Below the pieces are notes generated by a model. It was not told where the DNA came from and did not search any database. It worked only from the letters and a program-made list of their open reading frames with translations. Of a stretch of 64,000 bases of DNA, positions 8,668-18,754 are shown piece by piece. A program made the position numbers and the translations under genes. The stretch comes from an uncultured Colwellia sp. (lineage in GTDB: Bacteria; Pseudomonadota; Gammaproteobacteria; Enterobacterales; Alteromonadaceae), in assembly GCA_913061475.1 (NCBI GenBank), contig CAJXUN010000015.1:21167-85166 (forward strand). The letters are read 5' to 3'. The stretch's first letter is position 1; each line of letters starts with the position of its first letter.

Positions 8668-11103
8668 ATGAATTTTTTCATTAGGGTAATGGTTTTATTT
8701 TTCTGCTGCATGTTGTCAGCACAAGCACTGGCGCAAGCTGAAACAACTTACGCTGAATTTATTAAAGATAAGCAACATCATCAAGGTTACTTTTCTTTTT
8801 ACCTTGATGATAAAACAGGCAAAGTATTTTTAGAAATAGAGCACTTTGAAAAAGAATTCCTATTTCAAAGTGGTTTGCCGCATGGCGTTGGCTCTAATGA
8901 TATTGGTTTAGACCGAGGACAACTTGGTGATACTCGTTTAGTGCGTTTTGAAAAAGTGGGTGACAAAGTTTTTTTACGTCAACTCAATACCTACTATCGT
9001 GCTAATACTGATAATGCGCTGGAAAAACAAGCCGTTGATGAGGCGTTTGCTAGCTCAATTATTTGGGGTTTTAAAGTCAGTAATAGCTCAAAAGATAACA
9101 GTAAAACGCTGATTGACTACACGCCATTCTTATTGTCAGACATTCATAACTTATCAGTACAGTTACAACGTACTACGCAAGGCAATTATAAGGTTGATGC
9201 CTCACGCAGTGGTGTTTATCAAAAACGCAGTAAAGCCTTTCCAAACAACACTGAATTAGAAGCAACAGTGACTTATAAAGGTAGCAAAGCCGGTGCGCAT
9301 TTACGTTCTGTTACGCCAGATGCATCTGCTGTAACAGTGAATTTACATCATTCATTAATTAAGCTACCTGATGATGGTTATCAAACTCGTAAATTTCATC
9401 CTTATAGTGGTTTTTGGGAAAATTCTTACGCCGATTATGCCAGCGCTATTGATGAGCCGCTAATAAAGCGCAATATTCCTCGTCATCGATTAATGAAAAA
9501 AAATCCGCAAGCAAAAGTAAGTGAAGCTATTGAACCTATTATTTATTATCTTGATGCTGGCGTACCTGAGCCGGTAAAAAGTGCCTTACTTGATGGCGCT
9601 CGTTGGTGGGATCAAGCATTTGCGGCTATTGGTTATAAAAATGCTTTTCAAGTTAAGATGTTACCAAGTGATGCCGATCCGATGGATGTGCGTTATAACG
9701 TCATTCAGTGGGTACATCGTGCCACTCGTGGTTGGTCGTATGGTGCCTCGGTGATTGACCCGCGCACGGGAGAAATTATTAAAGGCCATGTCACATTGGG
9801 TTCTTTACGAGTGCGTCAAGATTACTTAATTGCCCTTGGCTTAACTTCACCGTTTAAAACTACAGATACCGATACCCGTGCGATGAAAGCCATGGCTTTA
9901 GCACGTATTCGTCAACTATCAGCACATGAGGTAGGGCATACCTTAGGTATTGCACATAACTTTGCGGCCAGTGTTAACGACCGCGCATCGGTGATGGATT
10001 ACCCACACCCGTTAATCACCATTAAAAATGATGAAATCAGCTTAGAAAATGCCTACGCAACAGATATTGGCGACTGGGATAAATATGTGGTTGCTTATGG
10101 TTATGGCGACGTGAGTAAAGAGCAAGAAACACAATATTTATCTGAGCTAGTTAATTCAGCCCAGCAACAAGGTTTAGCCTATGTCTCTGATCCTGATGCA
10201 CGACCTCAATCAGGCGCTCATGCGACAGGACACTTATGGGACAACGGTAAAGACGCTGCCGCGGAATTAACCCGGGTATTAAAAGTGAGAAAACTCGCTT
10301 TAGCTAACTTTGGCTTAAACAGTATTCCTGTTGGCACGCCAATGTCAGAACTCGAACAAGTACTGGTGCCGATTTATAATTTTCATCGTTTTCAAGTTGA
10401 GGCGACAGCTAAACTTATTGCCGGTGTCGACTATGGCTATCAATTGCGTAGTGAGCAATTTACAAATCAACAAAAAATGGTTTCAGGCAAGTCACAATAT
10501 GCCGCCTTGCAAGCTTTATTATTAACTTTGTCGCCTGACACTTTATCGGTACCTGCTGAAATTACTAGGCTAATTCCGCCTAAAGCTTATGGTTACAGCC
10601 GTGATAGAGAAAGCTTTACCAGTAACACAGGACTAACGTTTGACCCTATTAGTGCTGCCGAGGCTAGTGCCAAACATACCTTGGCATTACTGCTTAATGC
10701 TGAACGCCTAGCAAGATTGCAACAGCAAAGTATGCTTGATAATAATATACCATCAGTAGGGCAGCTATTTACCGAGCTTGTTGATGCAACTTTGCAGTCG
10801 GCCCCTAAAAAATCTACTGCTTTGTTAGTACAACAACGGGTGAATCAGCAATTGGTTGAGCATTTGTTAGCCTTGTGGCACAGCGAAAACCTAGTAACGG
10901 AAGTTAAGGCCGAGGTATATTTAACCTTAACTGATTTATCACAATGGTTAACGGATAAGCGCAGTACAAAAAAATACCAAGGCTCACGCGCACAGTTTGC
11001 CTTGTTGGCGAATCAAATTAATTACAGTTTGAGTCATGACAAGATAGCGACGCCAGTATCTAAGATACAGTTACCGCCAGGCTCGCCTATTGGTAGTTAT
11101 TAA
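8668..11103 (+). CDS. exported zinc-dependent metalloprotease (DUF4953/DUF5117 type)
   Basis: Probable periplasmic or secreted zinc protease of 811 residues. A signal peptide ends near ALAQA at about residue 23. The N-terminal half carries the beta-rich DUF5117-type region with FYLDDKTGKVFLEI. The catalytic helix at about residue 420 reads SAHEVGHTLGIAHNF, an extended HExxHxxGxxH zinc site as in metzincins, followed by a SVMDYP met-turn. A helical C-terminal half follows. Related proteins are common in marine gammaproteobacteria and Bacteroidota; substrates are not known. It has its own ribosome binding site (AAGGATAT) and no obvious operon partner, although the agmatinase-like gene starts 93 bp later. 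Confidence 0.9.
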   Translation: MNFFIRVMVLFFCCMLSAQALAQAETTYAEFIKDKQHHQGYFSFYLDDKTGKVFLEIEHFEKEFLFQSGLPHGVGSNDIGLDRGQLGDTRLVRFEKVGDKVFLRQLNTYYRANTDNALEKQAVDEAFASSIIWGFKVSNSSKDNSKTLIDYTPFLLSDIHNLSVQLQRTTQGNYKVDASRSGVYQKRSKAFPNNTELEATVTYKGSKAGAHLRSVTPDASAVTVNLHHSLIKLPDDGYQTRKFHPYSGFWENSYADYASAIDEPLIKRNIPRHRLMKKNPQAKVSEAIEPIIYYLDAGVPEPVKSALLDGARWWDQAFAAIGYKNAFQVKMLPSDADPMDVRYNVIQWVHRATRGWSYGASVIDPRTGEIIKGHVTLGSLRVRQDYLIALGLTSPFKTTDTDTRAMKAMALARIRQLSAHEVGHTLGIAHNFAASVNDRASVMDYPHPLITIKNDEISLENAYATDIGDWDKYVVAYGYGDVSKEQETQYLSELVNSAQQQGLAYVSDPDARPQSGAHATGHLWDNGKDAAAELTRVLKVRKLALANFGLNSIPVGTPMSELEQVLVPIYNFHRFQVEATAKLIAGVDYGYQLRSEQFTNQQKMVSGKSQYAALQALLLTLSPDTLSVPAEITRLIPPKAYGYSRDRESFTSNTGLTFDPISAAEASAKHTLALLLNAERLARLQQQSMLDNNIPSVGQLFTELVDATLQSAPKKSTALLVQQRVNQQLVEHLLALWHSENLVTEVKAEVYLTLTDLSQWLTDKRSTKKYQGSRAQFALLANQINYSLSHDKIATPVSKIQLPPGSPIGSY

Positions 11104-11196
11104 TTTTTAGCGTTTAGACGACAACGATTCGGCTAGTAACAACACTTACTTTAAAAGTTAATTTAGGGGGGAGTTGTTATAGCCGCAGGACAATAA

Positions 11197-12015
11197 ATGA
11201 CAAAACATCATCCATTCAACGTTGCCTTGTTAGGTATACCGTTTGACGATAATTCTTCCTTCGAACGCGGACCCGCACTAGCACCCAAGGTTATTCGTCA
11301 GGTGCTAAAAAGCGGTTCGCTAAATGGTTCAACAGAGTTAGGGGTAAATTTACGTAAGTCTCAACGATGGCTTGATGCCGGTGATGTCAATATAGCAATA
11401 TCGGACAATTTTATTGATGAAATTGAACAACGTTGCGATCAGTTGCTGTCGGAAAATACCCGCTTACTCACCTTAGGTGGCGATCACAGTATTAGTTATC
11501 CAGTGTTAAAAAGTTATGGTAAGTATTTTGAGCAGTTAACTATATTGCACATTGACGCGCATTCTGATTTGTATGACTGCTTTAAAGGTAATCGCTATTC
11601 CAATGCTTGTCCTTTTGCCCGAGTCATGGAAGACGGCCTTTGCGAGCGCTTAGTGCAAGTAGGAATAAGAACACTAAACCTGCATCAGGAGCAGCAAATT
11701 GCTAAGTTTAATGTTGAATCATTAGCGATGAGACATTGGCCATTAGCGCAACCGTTAGTGTTTGAGCATCCAGTGTACTTGTCATTAGATATTGACGGCA
11801 TTGATCCCGCTTTTGCGCCGGGCGTTTCACATAGAGAACCGGGTGGATTAACAACTCGTGAAGTCATTAACTTGATCCATCAAATTAATATGCCGCTAAT
11901 CGGCGCAGATATTGTTGAGTTTAACCCTAATAAAGATATCGATAATATGACCTCGCAACTGGCGGCAAAGTTAGTGAAAGAAATCGCAGGAAAAATGTTA
12001 CTGAGTATTACTTAA
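11197..12015 (+). CDS. agmatinase/arginase-family ureohydrolase
   Basis: Manganese enzyme that releases urea (or formamide) from guanidino compounds. The three metal-binding blocks are intact: GGDHSISYP at about residue 97, HIDAHSDLYD at about 121, and SLDIDGIDPAFAPGVSHREPGG at about 200. At 272 residues it is a little shorter than typical SpeB (about 305). A GGGGGGAG-type purine stretch lies 25 bases upstream of the ATG. The substrate could be agmatine, arginine, guanidinobutyrate or formiminoglutamate; sequence alone does not decide. Confidence 0.88.
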   Translation: MTKHHPFNVALLGIPFDDNSSFERGPALAPKVIRQVLKSGSLNGSTELGVNLRKSQRWLDAGDVNIAISDNFIDEIEQRCDQLLSENTRLLTLGGDHSISYPVLKSYGKYFEQLTILHIDAHSDLYDCFKGNRYSNACPFARVMEDGLCERLVQVGIRTLNLHQEQQIAKFNVESLAMRHWPLAQPLVFEHPVYLSLDIDGIDPAFAPGVSHREPGGLTTREVINLIHQINMPLIGADIVEFNPNKDIDNMTSQLAAKLVKEIAGKMLLSIT

Positions 12016-12095
12016 GCCTAGTTTAATAAGTGTGATTGCTCATCTGGCTTAGGCTAGCTGGGGAGTATATATTGAAGTTTTTTCTCAAGTTAATG

Positions 12096-12118
12096 GAGCG
12101 ACACGTACTTTGTCGCTC
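12096..12118. terminator. hairpin between convergent genes
   Basis: GAGCGACA pairs perfectly with TGTCGCTC across a seven-base loop in the gap between the agmatinase-like gene and the convergent S9 peptidase. The T run is weak, so the terminator role is only likely. Confidence 0.5.
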
Positions 12119-12131
12119 TGTTGATTTGATA

Positions 12132-14048
12132 TTATTTTACTTGTGCTAAATGTTTCGCTAGAAAATTCTCGATTGAACTTAGTGTCTTCAACCTATTTTC
12201 TTCAATGCTTAAATGATGATTACCATTTTCAAGTTCAATGTATTCAGCTTCCTTGTCGTGATCTTTTAAAGCCGCATACATTTTTTGACTGTGCTCTATA
12301 GGTACTACAGTATCAAGATCACCATGAATTAGCATGACAGGAATATTGATATTTTTAGCAAAGTTAACGGGTGAATTCTGTTCGAGTACGTCAGCATCAT
12401 CACCAATTTGTTTTTTTACTATTTTATGATTGGTAAAATATCGTGATTTTCTTACCAAATATTCTAAATCTGATACACCAGCAAAACTTACAGCGCATTT
12501 AAAAATATCTTGCTGTTTGGCTGCAGCCATTAGTGCGGCATATCCGCCGTAACTCGCACCAACAATACAAATATTGTTTTTGTCGACTTGGTAATTACTG
12601 CTCAACCATGTTGCAGCGTCTGCCAAATCAGTTTGCATCGCGCCACCCCAGCTTTTTACTGAAGACATTTCAAACTTGAAGCCATAGCCAGAAGAACCTC
12701 TAAAATTTGGTTCTAATACCAAATAACCACGATTAGCAAAAAACTCAGAAAACCAATCAAAACCACCGTAAATTCTGCTCATTGGGCCACCATGAGGCAT
12801 TATAATGGCGGGTCTGTTTTTAGCCGGAGCATGTTCAGATAATGTCAGATATGCCTCTATTGTTAAGCCATCACGGGCCTGATAAGTGTGCTTGGTTTTT
12901 CCTATCAGATTGGTTTGGTTAAGTTGAGGGTACTCATCTATCAGTGGCTTCAATTCTCCAGTATCTCGATCGCCAAAATAATATCGACCAGCTGATTCAG
13001 CGCTGGAAGTGTGTAATATATATTGGCGTTCATTATCGCTAAAGCTAGTAATATTAGTCGATGTATTAGGAATGGCTTGATTTAATGCTTGTTGAAACTT
13101 TTCATAATCAGGGTTGAAATAAACTTTACTATTTTCGGATTCACCGTGATAAACACCAATAACATCATTATTTAGGCGTGAGTAGATTAGACTACCCTCT
13201 ATGTCATAATCTTTATCTGCATATACTAAGGTACGAGGTAAGTCACTTTTAGTTAGATCAACAGTAAATATAGCGTAACGGCCTTGATGATCGGCTCTTA
13301 TATATAGCTTGTTTGGATTTAGGCCGAAGCCCAGTGGTGTAATATCTGGCGCGTCAAAAATCTCATAATCCCAAATTCTGCGCCATTTTTTGCTTTCAAG
13401 ATCAAAAAGAGAATAGTAAATACGCGTCTTCTCAATACCAAAGCCGAGGCGCACTCTGTGTTGTTGGTCGGTCATCCAGTGACTGATGTATTCTCTTCCC
13501 CGAACTAACCGATTACGTGAATTTTTGCTCTCTAAATCTATTTTATATACGTCAGGGTAATTACCATTTTTGTAATCAATTTCCATTAAAATATGGTTAG
13601 GCTCATTAGGTAACATATCTATTATAGTATTTTGATATTGCGCCAAGCGTTCGCCGTTTTTGGGTTGACTAACTTGACGCATTTTTTCTGAGCCGTCGAT
13701 TCTTAATTTATATAAGCGTGCTTCGGTATATTTTCTAAGCATACGATGAACTGGATAATGAGCGCTAATGAGTAACATTTCATTATTAGCCCAACGGAAC
13801 CAATCTATTTTAAATTTTTTATTATCGGTATAAGTAACAAAGTCGGTGGTTTTCTTTAGCCTATCGATAACGCCAATATATGATGTGCCTTCATGGTTGC
13901 GAATAAATGCAATAAGGTTACCGTCAGGTGATAACTTCATTTGATTTGCAACAGGAAGTTTTCCGTAAGCTTCTACCGGCAAAACTTTCGCTGAAACTGG
14001 AGAATTAATGTACAACGATAGTAATATTATTATTATTATTCGAGCCAT
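12132..14048 (-). CDS. S9 family serine peptidase, exported
   Basis: Second prolyl-oligopeptidase-family enzyme, 638 residues, with an N-terminal signal peptide (IIIIILLSLYINSPVSA). The propeller region is about residues 25-370 and the hydrolase domain begins near ARDGLTIEAYLTL. The triad is present: Ser in GASYGGYAALMA, Asp in HGDLDTVVPIEHS, His in ENGNHHLS. It is only distantly like the S9 peptidase at the start of the window and is probably a separate subfamily rather than a recent duplicate. Substrate unknown. Confidence 0.93.
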   Translation of the reverse strand: MARIIIIILLSLYINSPVSAKVLPVEAYGKLPVANQMKLSPDGNLIAFIRNHEGTSYIGVIDRLKKTTDFVTYTDNKKFKIDWFRWANNEMLLISAHYPVHRMLRKYTEARLYKLRIDGSEKMRQVSQPKNGERLAQYQNTIIDMLPNEPNHILMEIDYKNGNYPDVYKIDLESKNSRNRLVRGREYISHWMTDQQHRVRLGFGIEKTRIYYSLFDLESKKWRRIWDYEIFDAPDITPLGFGLNPNKLYIRADHQGRYAIFTVDLTKSDLPRTLVYADKDYDIEGSLIYSRLNNDVIGVYHGESENSKVYFNPDYEKFQQALNQAIPNTSTNITSFSDNERQYILHTSSAESAGRYYFGDRDTGELKPLIDEYPQLNQTNLIGKTKHTYQARDGLTIEAYLTLSEHAPAKNRPAIIMPHGGPMSRIYGGFDWFSEFFANRGYLVLEPNFRGSSGYGFKFEMSSVKSWGGAMQTDLADAATWLSSNYQVDKNNICIVGASYGGYAALMAAAKQQDIFKCAVSFAGVSDLEYLVRKSRYFTNHKIVKKQIGDDADVLEQNSPVNFAKNINIPVMLIHGDLDTVVPIEHSQKMYAALKDHDKEAEYIELENGNHHLSIEENRLKTLSSIENFLAKHLAQVK

Positions 14049-14133
14049 AGCTATTTAAATCCTAAATCCTTTGCTTGTAGGTTATCAGAAAAGTTAACAA
14101 TGATTAAATTAAAAGTGAGGAGATAATGTTAAG

Positions 14134-14168
14134 AAAAAACGGCGCTGAAAAGGAAGGTATTCAGCGCC
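14134..14168 (-). terminator. intrinsic terminator of the EamA transporter gene
   Basis: GGCGCTGAA pairs with TTCAGCGCC. Read on the minus strand, the stem is followed by G then T6. It lies 73 bases past the stop of the EamA gene. Confidence 0.8.
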
Positions 14169-14240
14169 GCTGTGCAATTGGCACTTAGAATAAAGTGAAC
14201 TGCGCACAAAAGTTGACCATTTGGAAAGAATTAAACCTGA

Positions 14241-15206
14241 TTATAGGCTATCTGTCTCTAAGTTTGATTGATTTACCTTAGGTAGAATGGCTTTAGTTGT
14301 AGTTTTTTCTGGACAACTTGCATTGTCTAACGGCTTTTTAGCTCGAGCGAGTACCACGAGATTGCCGACCAAAATAAAGCATAAGCCTACAACGGTATAG
14401 ATGCTCCAAGCAAAACCTTCGACAAAAGTTGAAATAATTACCGCTACTGCTGGAAACATTATTGATGCATATGAGGCTCGATGAGCGCCAATACGGTTGA
14501 GTAAGGTTAAGTAACTACCAAAGGCAATAACAGAACCAAAAATAGCGAGATAGAGTAATGAGCTTATGTAAGCGAAGCTGTAGTCAAAACTAAAACTTTT
14601 GCCTTGTATTACAGCGATTACTGCCATAAAAATAGCGCCGTAAGCCATACCCCAAGCGTTAGCTGACATAAGTGGCAACTTGAGTTTTTGATTTTTCATT
14701 GAAAGCATATTACCTACTGAAGCTATCAGCGTACCACCGAGACAAAGCCCTAAACCTAATAAGGTCTCAGCACCGAGTGCGGTGTCACTGATTTGAGGCC
14801 AAAATAGCGTAATAATACCTAATAGCCCCAGAATACCGCCGACATAAACTTGTTGAGTGATTTTAGTGTCGTACCAAATTCGGGCATTGAAAACATTAAA
14901 AAACATGATCATTGAAAAGGCGATGCAGGTTAGCGCTGAGTTAATATGCTGCTGAGCAGAATAAAGTAAATAGTAGTTCACACTAAATAATGTGGCGCCA
15001 AAAAGGAAAAACTGTAGGTGGTGGCGCAATGAAAAGCGTAACGTTAAGCCTTTAAACCAGCAATAAGCAAATAACAGTATTGCAGCTAAACCAAAACGAT
15101 AAACTATTGATGCTTCTGGTGCGACATCGCCGAGTTGGTATTTAATGGCGATCCAAGTGGAACCCCAGATCAAGACCGTAATTATGTATAGAAATGTATT
15201 GTTCAT
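14241..15206 (-). CDS. EamA/DMT-family transporter (ten-segment drug/metabolite exporter)
   Basis: Inner-membrane carrier of 321 residues with two EamA repeats. The first begins with TVLIWGSTWIAIKYQLG and the second at about residue 155 with GLGLCLGGTLIASVGNM. About ten hydrophobic segments are visible, ending in a hydrophilic C-terminal tail. It is divergent from a MocR-type regulator across a 147-bp gap, an arrangement in which the regulator usually controls the exporter. The substrate may be an amino acid or amine, judging from the PLP-binding regulator, but this is inference. Confidence 0.88.
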   Translation of the reverse strand: MNNTFLYIITVLIWGSTWIAIKYQLGDVAPEASIVYRFGLAAILLFAYCWFKGLTLRFSLRHHLQFFLFGATLFSVNYYLLYSAQQHINSALTCIAFSMIMFFNVFNARIWYDTKITQQVYVGGILGLLGIITLFWPQISDTALGAETLLGLGLCLGGTLIASVGNMLSMKNQKLKLPLMSANAWGMAYGAIFMAVIAVIQGKSFSFDYSFAYISSLLYLAIFGSVIAFGSYLTLLNRIGAHRASYASIMFPAVAVIISTFVEGFAWSIYTVVGLCFILVGNLVVLARAKKPLDNASCPEKTTTKAILPKVNQSNLETDSL

Positions 15207-15353
15207 AATTGTCTCTCGTTAAGTCCATTAACTAGGTAAGCTCTAGGTCAAGGTAGCTGTTCAAATATATGTTTAGCAGCGATGCATAGACATTTTACTG
15301 ACTTTTTGTTTTAATAACATACACAAAAAAATGAAAATGAAACCTATACAGTT

Positions 15354-16841
15354 ATGCGGCTAGTTGACAAATCATCATCGGAATTTTTGTATCAACAAGT
15401 GATCGACTTTGTTGAACATCAGCAGCAAAGCGGTGCAATACGTCCCGGCGATAAATTACCGAGCTTACGGAAACTGAGTCGTCAGTTTGAAATTAGTGTG
15501 CCCACCGTGAAGCAAGCGTATGTTGAGTTGGAACGCCAAGGCAAAATTTCAGCGCGTCCGCAGTCGGGTTACTATTTAAAAGCCACACAAGCTCGCACTT
15601 TATTACCGATGCGAGCTACATGGTCCAGCGGCGAACCAATGGAAATTTCTTGCCGTAGTTTAATCGAACAGGTTTATGAGGCCGTGCATATGCCGGACTC
15701 TGTCGCACTGGGTATTTCTAATCCGGTGCATGCGCATCCACCGGATAAAACGCTAGCCCGATTAATGCGTTCAGTATTAAGTCGTGTTTCAGAAAAAGCG
15801 GTCAGTTATGGCCCGGTGAACGGTGATCCGAAATTGCGTTTGAATTTGGCTTTTCGTTACCAAGAACATGGTGTTTTGCTAAATCATGAAGATCTCATTA
15901 TTACTAATGGCGCACAAGAAGCACTTTCCATTGCTTTGCAATGCGTTGCTGAACGGGGTGACATTATTGCGGTTGAGTCACCTTGTTATTTTGGCTTGAT
16001 TGAATTGATTGAAAGTCTGGGTATGAAAGCTTTAGAGGTTTATACCTGCACTGAAGAGGGGGTTTGCGTTACTGAATTAGCTAAGGTTATCAAGCAACAC
16101 CCGCTAAAAGCGTGTTTATTTTCAAGCGCCATTAGTAATCCTTTAGGCTCAATGATGACCGATAAGCAGCGACAGGCGATGGTACAATTACTTGAGAAAA
16201 ATGACATTGCATTAATCGAAGATGAGGTCTACAGCGATCTCTATTTTTCTGATTGTCGCCCGGTACCTGCGCAATTATATTCCAAAAAGGGTTTGGTGCT
16301 AACCTGCTCTTCTTTTTCAAAAACCGCCGCGCCAGGTTATCGGGTTGGTTGGTTGTTACCCGGTAAATTTGAAGAAAAAGCCAAACGTATAAAACGAGCA
16401 CAATCTTGTTCTACCTCGATGTTACAACAATGGACATTAAGTGATTACTTAATGAGTGGTGAGTACGACAGGCACTTACAAGTGTTAAGAAAAACATTGC
16501 GTAATAATTGTGAACGTATGCGGGCATTAATTGCTGAACATTTCCCTGAACAGGTGTGTATTTCGAAACCGCAAGGTGGCAGTGTGTTGTGGATACGTTG
16601 TCGATCTCACGTTGACACCAGTCAATTTTTTAAGCAAGCCATTGCACAAGGGGTAAACTTTGCACCCGGTGAAATATTCTCTCCTTCGGGTAAATATAAA
16701 AACTACATGCGTATTAGTTTTGGGGTGCAATGGTGCGATCGCATAGATCAAGCAATTCAGACATTGGGGAAACTGGTACATCAATATCCAGATGAACCAA
16801 GTCAAATGAGTCATTCCAAATGCATAACTTTCAAGACATAA
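15354..16841 (+). CDS. MocR-type transcriptional regulator (GntR HTH fused to aminotransferase fold)
   Basis: The N-terminal GntR winged helix (about residues 8-75, with GDKLPSLRKLSRQFEISVPTVKQAY) is joined by a linker to a class I aminotransferase-like domain (about 110-475). The PLP lysine is visible in SSFSKTAAPGYRVGW. MocR proteins use the PLP domain to sense an amino compound and then regulate a neighbouring gene. Here the divergent EamA gene and the MFS gene 45 bp downstream are the obvious targets. It is 495 residues long, normal for the family. Confidence 0.93.
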   Translation: MRLVDKSSSEFLYQQVIDFVEHQQQSGAIRPGDKLPSLRKLSRQFEISVPTVKQAYVELERQGKISARPQSGYYLKATQARTLLPMRATWSSGEPMEISCRSLIEQVYEAVHMPDSVALGISNPVHAHPPDKTLARLMRSVLSRVSEKAVSYGPVNGDPKLRLNLAFRYQEHGVLLNHEDLIITNGAQEALSIALQCVAERGDIIAVESPCYFGLIELIESLGMKALEVYTCTEEGVCVTELAKVIKQHPLKACLFSSAISNPLGSMMTDKQRQAMVQLLEKNDIALIEDEVYSDLYFSDCRPVPAQLYSKKGLVLTCSSFSKTAAPGYRVGWLLPGKFEEKAKRIKRAQSCSTSMLQQWTLSDYLMSGEYDRHLQVLRKTLRNNCERMRALIAEHFPEQVCISKPQGGSVLWIRCRSHVDTSQFFKQAIAQGVNFAPGEIFSPSGKYKNYMRISFGVQWCDRIDQAIQTLGKLVHQYPDEPSQMSHSKCITFKT

Positions 16842-16886
16842 CTTTACGCATTACATTTACATACTAAAAAGCCAGGACACATTAGC

Positions 16887-18080
16887 GTGCCGAATAACTC
16901 CGTTACTATCTCTTTAAAATACTTACTACCATTGCTGGCGGCCATTATCGCGGTATCTCCGCTAGCAATTGATATGTATCTGCCCGCCATGCCGACCCTT
17001 GCTGAACATTTTTCAACAAAAATGCCTTTGGTACAAAACAGCTTAAGTATTTATTTATTTGGTTACGCAGTCGGCATGCTAGTTTTTGGACCTATGGCTG
17101 ACAAATATTCTCGGCGTGGCTTAGTCATGCTAGGTTTAGTTGGTTTTATTCTGACAACATTAGCACTAACATATGCCCAAAATATTGAACAGTTCATCGC
17201 GTTGCGCTTTTTACAGGCGTTTATCAGTAGCGCTGCCACGGTAGTTGTTCCCGGTATTATTAGTCAACTTTATGGTAAAGACACGGCGAAAGGGTTGTCC
17301 TATGTCAGTATGATCATGATGCTAGCGCCTATGATAGCTCCAAGTATTGGCAGTGTGTTATTACTGAATAGTTGGCAAATGATATTCTACGTGCTTGCCA
17401 TTTATGCTTTGATCATTTTTGTTTTTAGTTTTTACTTTCTCCCCGAAGTAAAGTCAGCGAAAAAACCTCAAGAACTTAGTGTGATTCAGCGTTACAAAAT
17501 TGTATTTAGTAATAAAAAAGCTCGTTTAGATCTTATTTCTTCGATGATGGTATCGTTAGCTTTTTTTGCCTATATTACGGCTATTCCGTTTGTTTATTTA
17601 ACGGTGTTTAAGGTCTCAGAGTTTACCTTTAGTATTTTATTTGGCGCTAATGTTTTAGCACTAATGAGTGCACATTTTATTAATACCCGTTTAGTGACGC
17701 GTATTGGCTCACGGAAAATGCTGAGCTATGGTGTTTTATTAGCGATTATTGCCGCGACCAGTTTGTTATTGGCTAGCGTTTTATCTTTAGCTTTACCGTT
17801 TCACGTTGCCGCAATATTGCCACTTATGGGCAGTTTGTCTATGATCTCAGTAAATGCGAATGCGCTTATACTGCAAGAGTTTTCTGAACATACAGGCACG
17901 GCAACAGCGGTAAATGGTACTTTACGCTTTGGCATTGGCGCATTAGCGGGGCCGATATTAGCGGTATTTTACGATGGTAGCGCACTACCGTTTGCGTGCT
18001 TAATGGCCGGCGCTGTTTATCTGGTGTTAGGTTGTCAATTACTGCACAGAGTTTTAGCAATAAAACAGGAGGAAATATGA
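16887..18080 (+). CDS. MFS multidrug efflux transporter, Bcr/CflA type
   Basis: Twelve-helix proton-driven exporter of 397 residues in the inner membrane. The Bcr/CflA opening AVSPLAIDMYLPAMPTLAEHF is present, as is the motif A-like GPMADKYSRRGLVMLG between helices 2 and 3. Translation starts at a GTG preceded by AGGA. Its stop overlaps the start of elbB (ATGA), so the two are translationally coupled and probably share the MocR transcript. Substrate not predictable from sequence. Confidence 0.9.
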   Translation: MPNNSVTISLKYLLPLLAAIIAVSPLAIDMYLPAMPTLAEHFSTKMPLVQNSLSIYLFGYAVGMLVFGPMADKYSRRGLVMLGLVGFILTTLALTYAQNIEQFIALRFLQAFISSAATVVVPGIISQLYGKDTAKGLSYVSMIMMLAPMIAPSIGSVLLLNSWQMIFYVLAIYALIIFVFSFYFLPEVKSAKKPQELSVIQRYKIVFSNKKARLDLISSMMVSLAFFAYITAIPFVYLTVFKVSEFTFSILFGANVLALMSAHFINTRLVTRIGSRKMLSYGVLLAIIAATSLLLASVLSLALPFHVAAILPLMGSLSMISVNANALILQEFSEHTGTATAVNGTLRFGIGALAGPILAVFYDGSALPFACLMAGAVYLVLGCQLLHRVLAIKQEEI

Positions 18081-18733
18081 AAAATATAGCGGTGATTTTA
18101 TCGGGGTGTGGTGTCTACGATGGAACTGAAATACATGAAGCGGTGTTAACCTTACTTGCGATAGAGCAAGCGGGTGCAAAATATCGTTGTTTTGCGCCCA
18201 ATATTAATCAGCATCATGTTATTAACCATTTAACCGGTGAGGCTATGGCGCAAGAGCAGCGTAATGTTTTGGTCGAGTCTGCTCGTATCTCACGTGGCGA
18301 TACCGAAGATTTATCTGAATTTTATATCGAAGAATTTGACGCTTTGATAGTGCCAGGTGGCTTTGGCGCTGCAAAAAATCTGTCTGACTTTGCTATCCAT
18401 AATGAGGATATGAACGTTAATGAACAAGTATTGGCGGTGTGCCAAGCATTTGCTAAAGCAAATAAACCTGCAGGCTATATGTGTATTGCGCCGGTCATGA
18501 TCCCGTTGATTTACGGTGACGGTGCTCAAGCTACGATTGGCTATGATACTGCCATTGCACAAACCTTAATGAATATAGGTCTAGCGCATCGAGATTGTGC
18601 CGTTGATGATATCGTTGTCGATGGCAGTCGGAAGTTGGTTTCTACGCCGGCGTATATGTTGGCCACGTCACTCACTGAGGCAGCTAGTGGTATTAATAAG
18701 CTCGTTGCTAAAGTGATTAAATTAGCGGATTAA
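18077..18733 (+). CDS. elbB: isoprenoid biosynthesis glyoxalase ElbB (DJ-1/PfpI superfamily)
   Basis: The ATG at 18077 is chosen because it overlaps the MFS stop and follows AGGAGG, and it gives the family N-terminus MKNIAVILSGCGVYDGTEIHE. At 218 residues it matches E. coli ElbB. The DJ-1-like nucleophile elbow appears as GYMCIAPVMIP, with the Glu in the first block. ElbB proteins have glyoxalase activity in vitro and have been linked to isoprenoid synthesis. Location behind an efflux pump suggests, at most, a role in detoxification. Confidence 0.93.
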   Translation: MKNIAVILSGCGVYDGTEIHEAVLTLLAIEQAGAKYRCFAPNINQHHVINHLTGEAMAQEQRNVLVESARISRGDTEDLSEFYIEEFDALIVPGGFGAAKNLSDFAIHNEDMNVNEQVLAVCQAFAKANKPAGYMCIAPVMIPLIYGDGAQATIGYDTAIAQTLMNIGLAHRDCAVDDIVVDGSRKLVSTPAYMLATSLTEAASGINKLVAKVIKLAD

Positions 18734-18754
18734 TCACGGCTATGCTTTATTTGG

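Noticed and set aside
17996..18076. Longer N-terminus for ElbB
   Set aside because: The extension lies within the MFS gene; the ATG at 18077 has AGGAGG and gives the standard family start.
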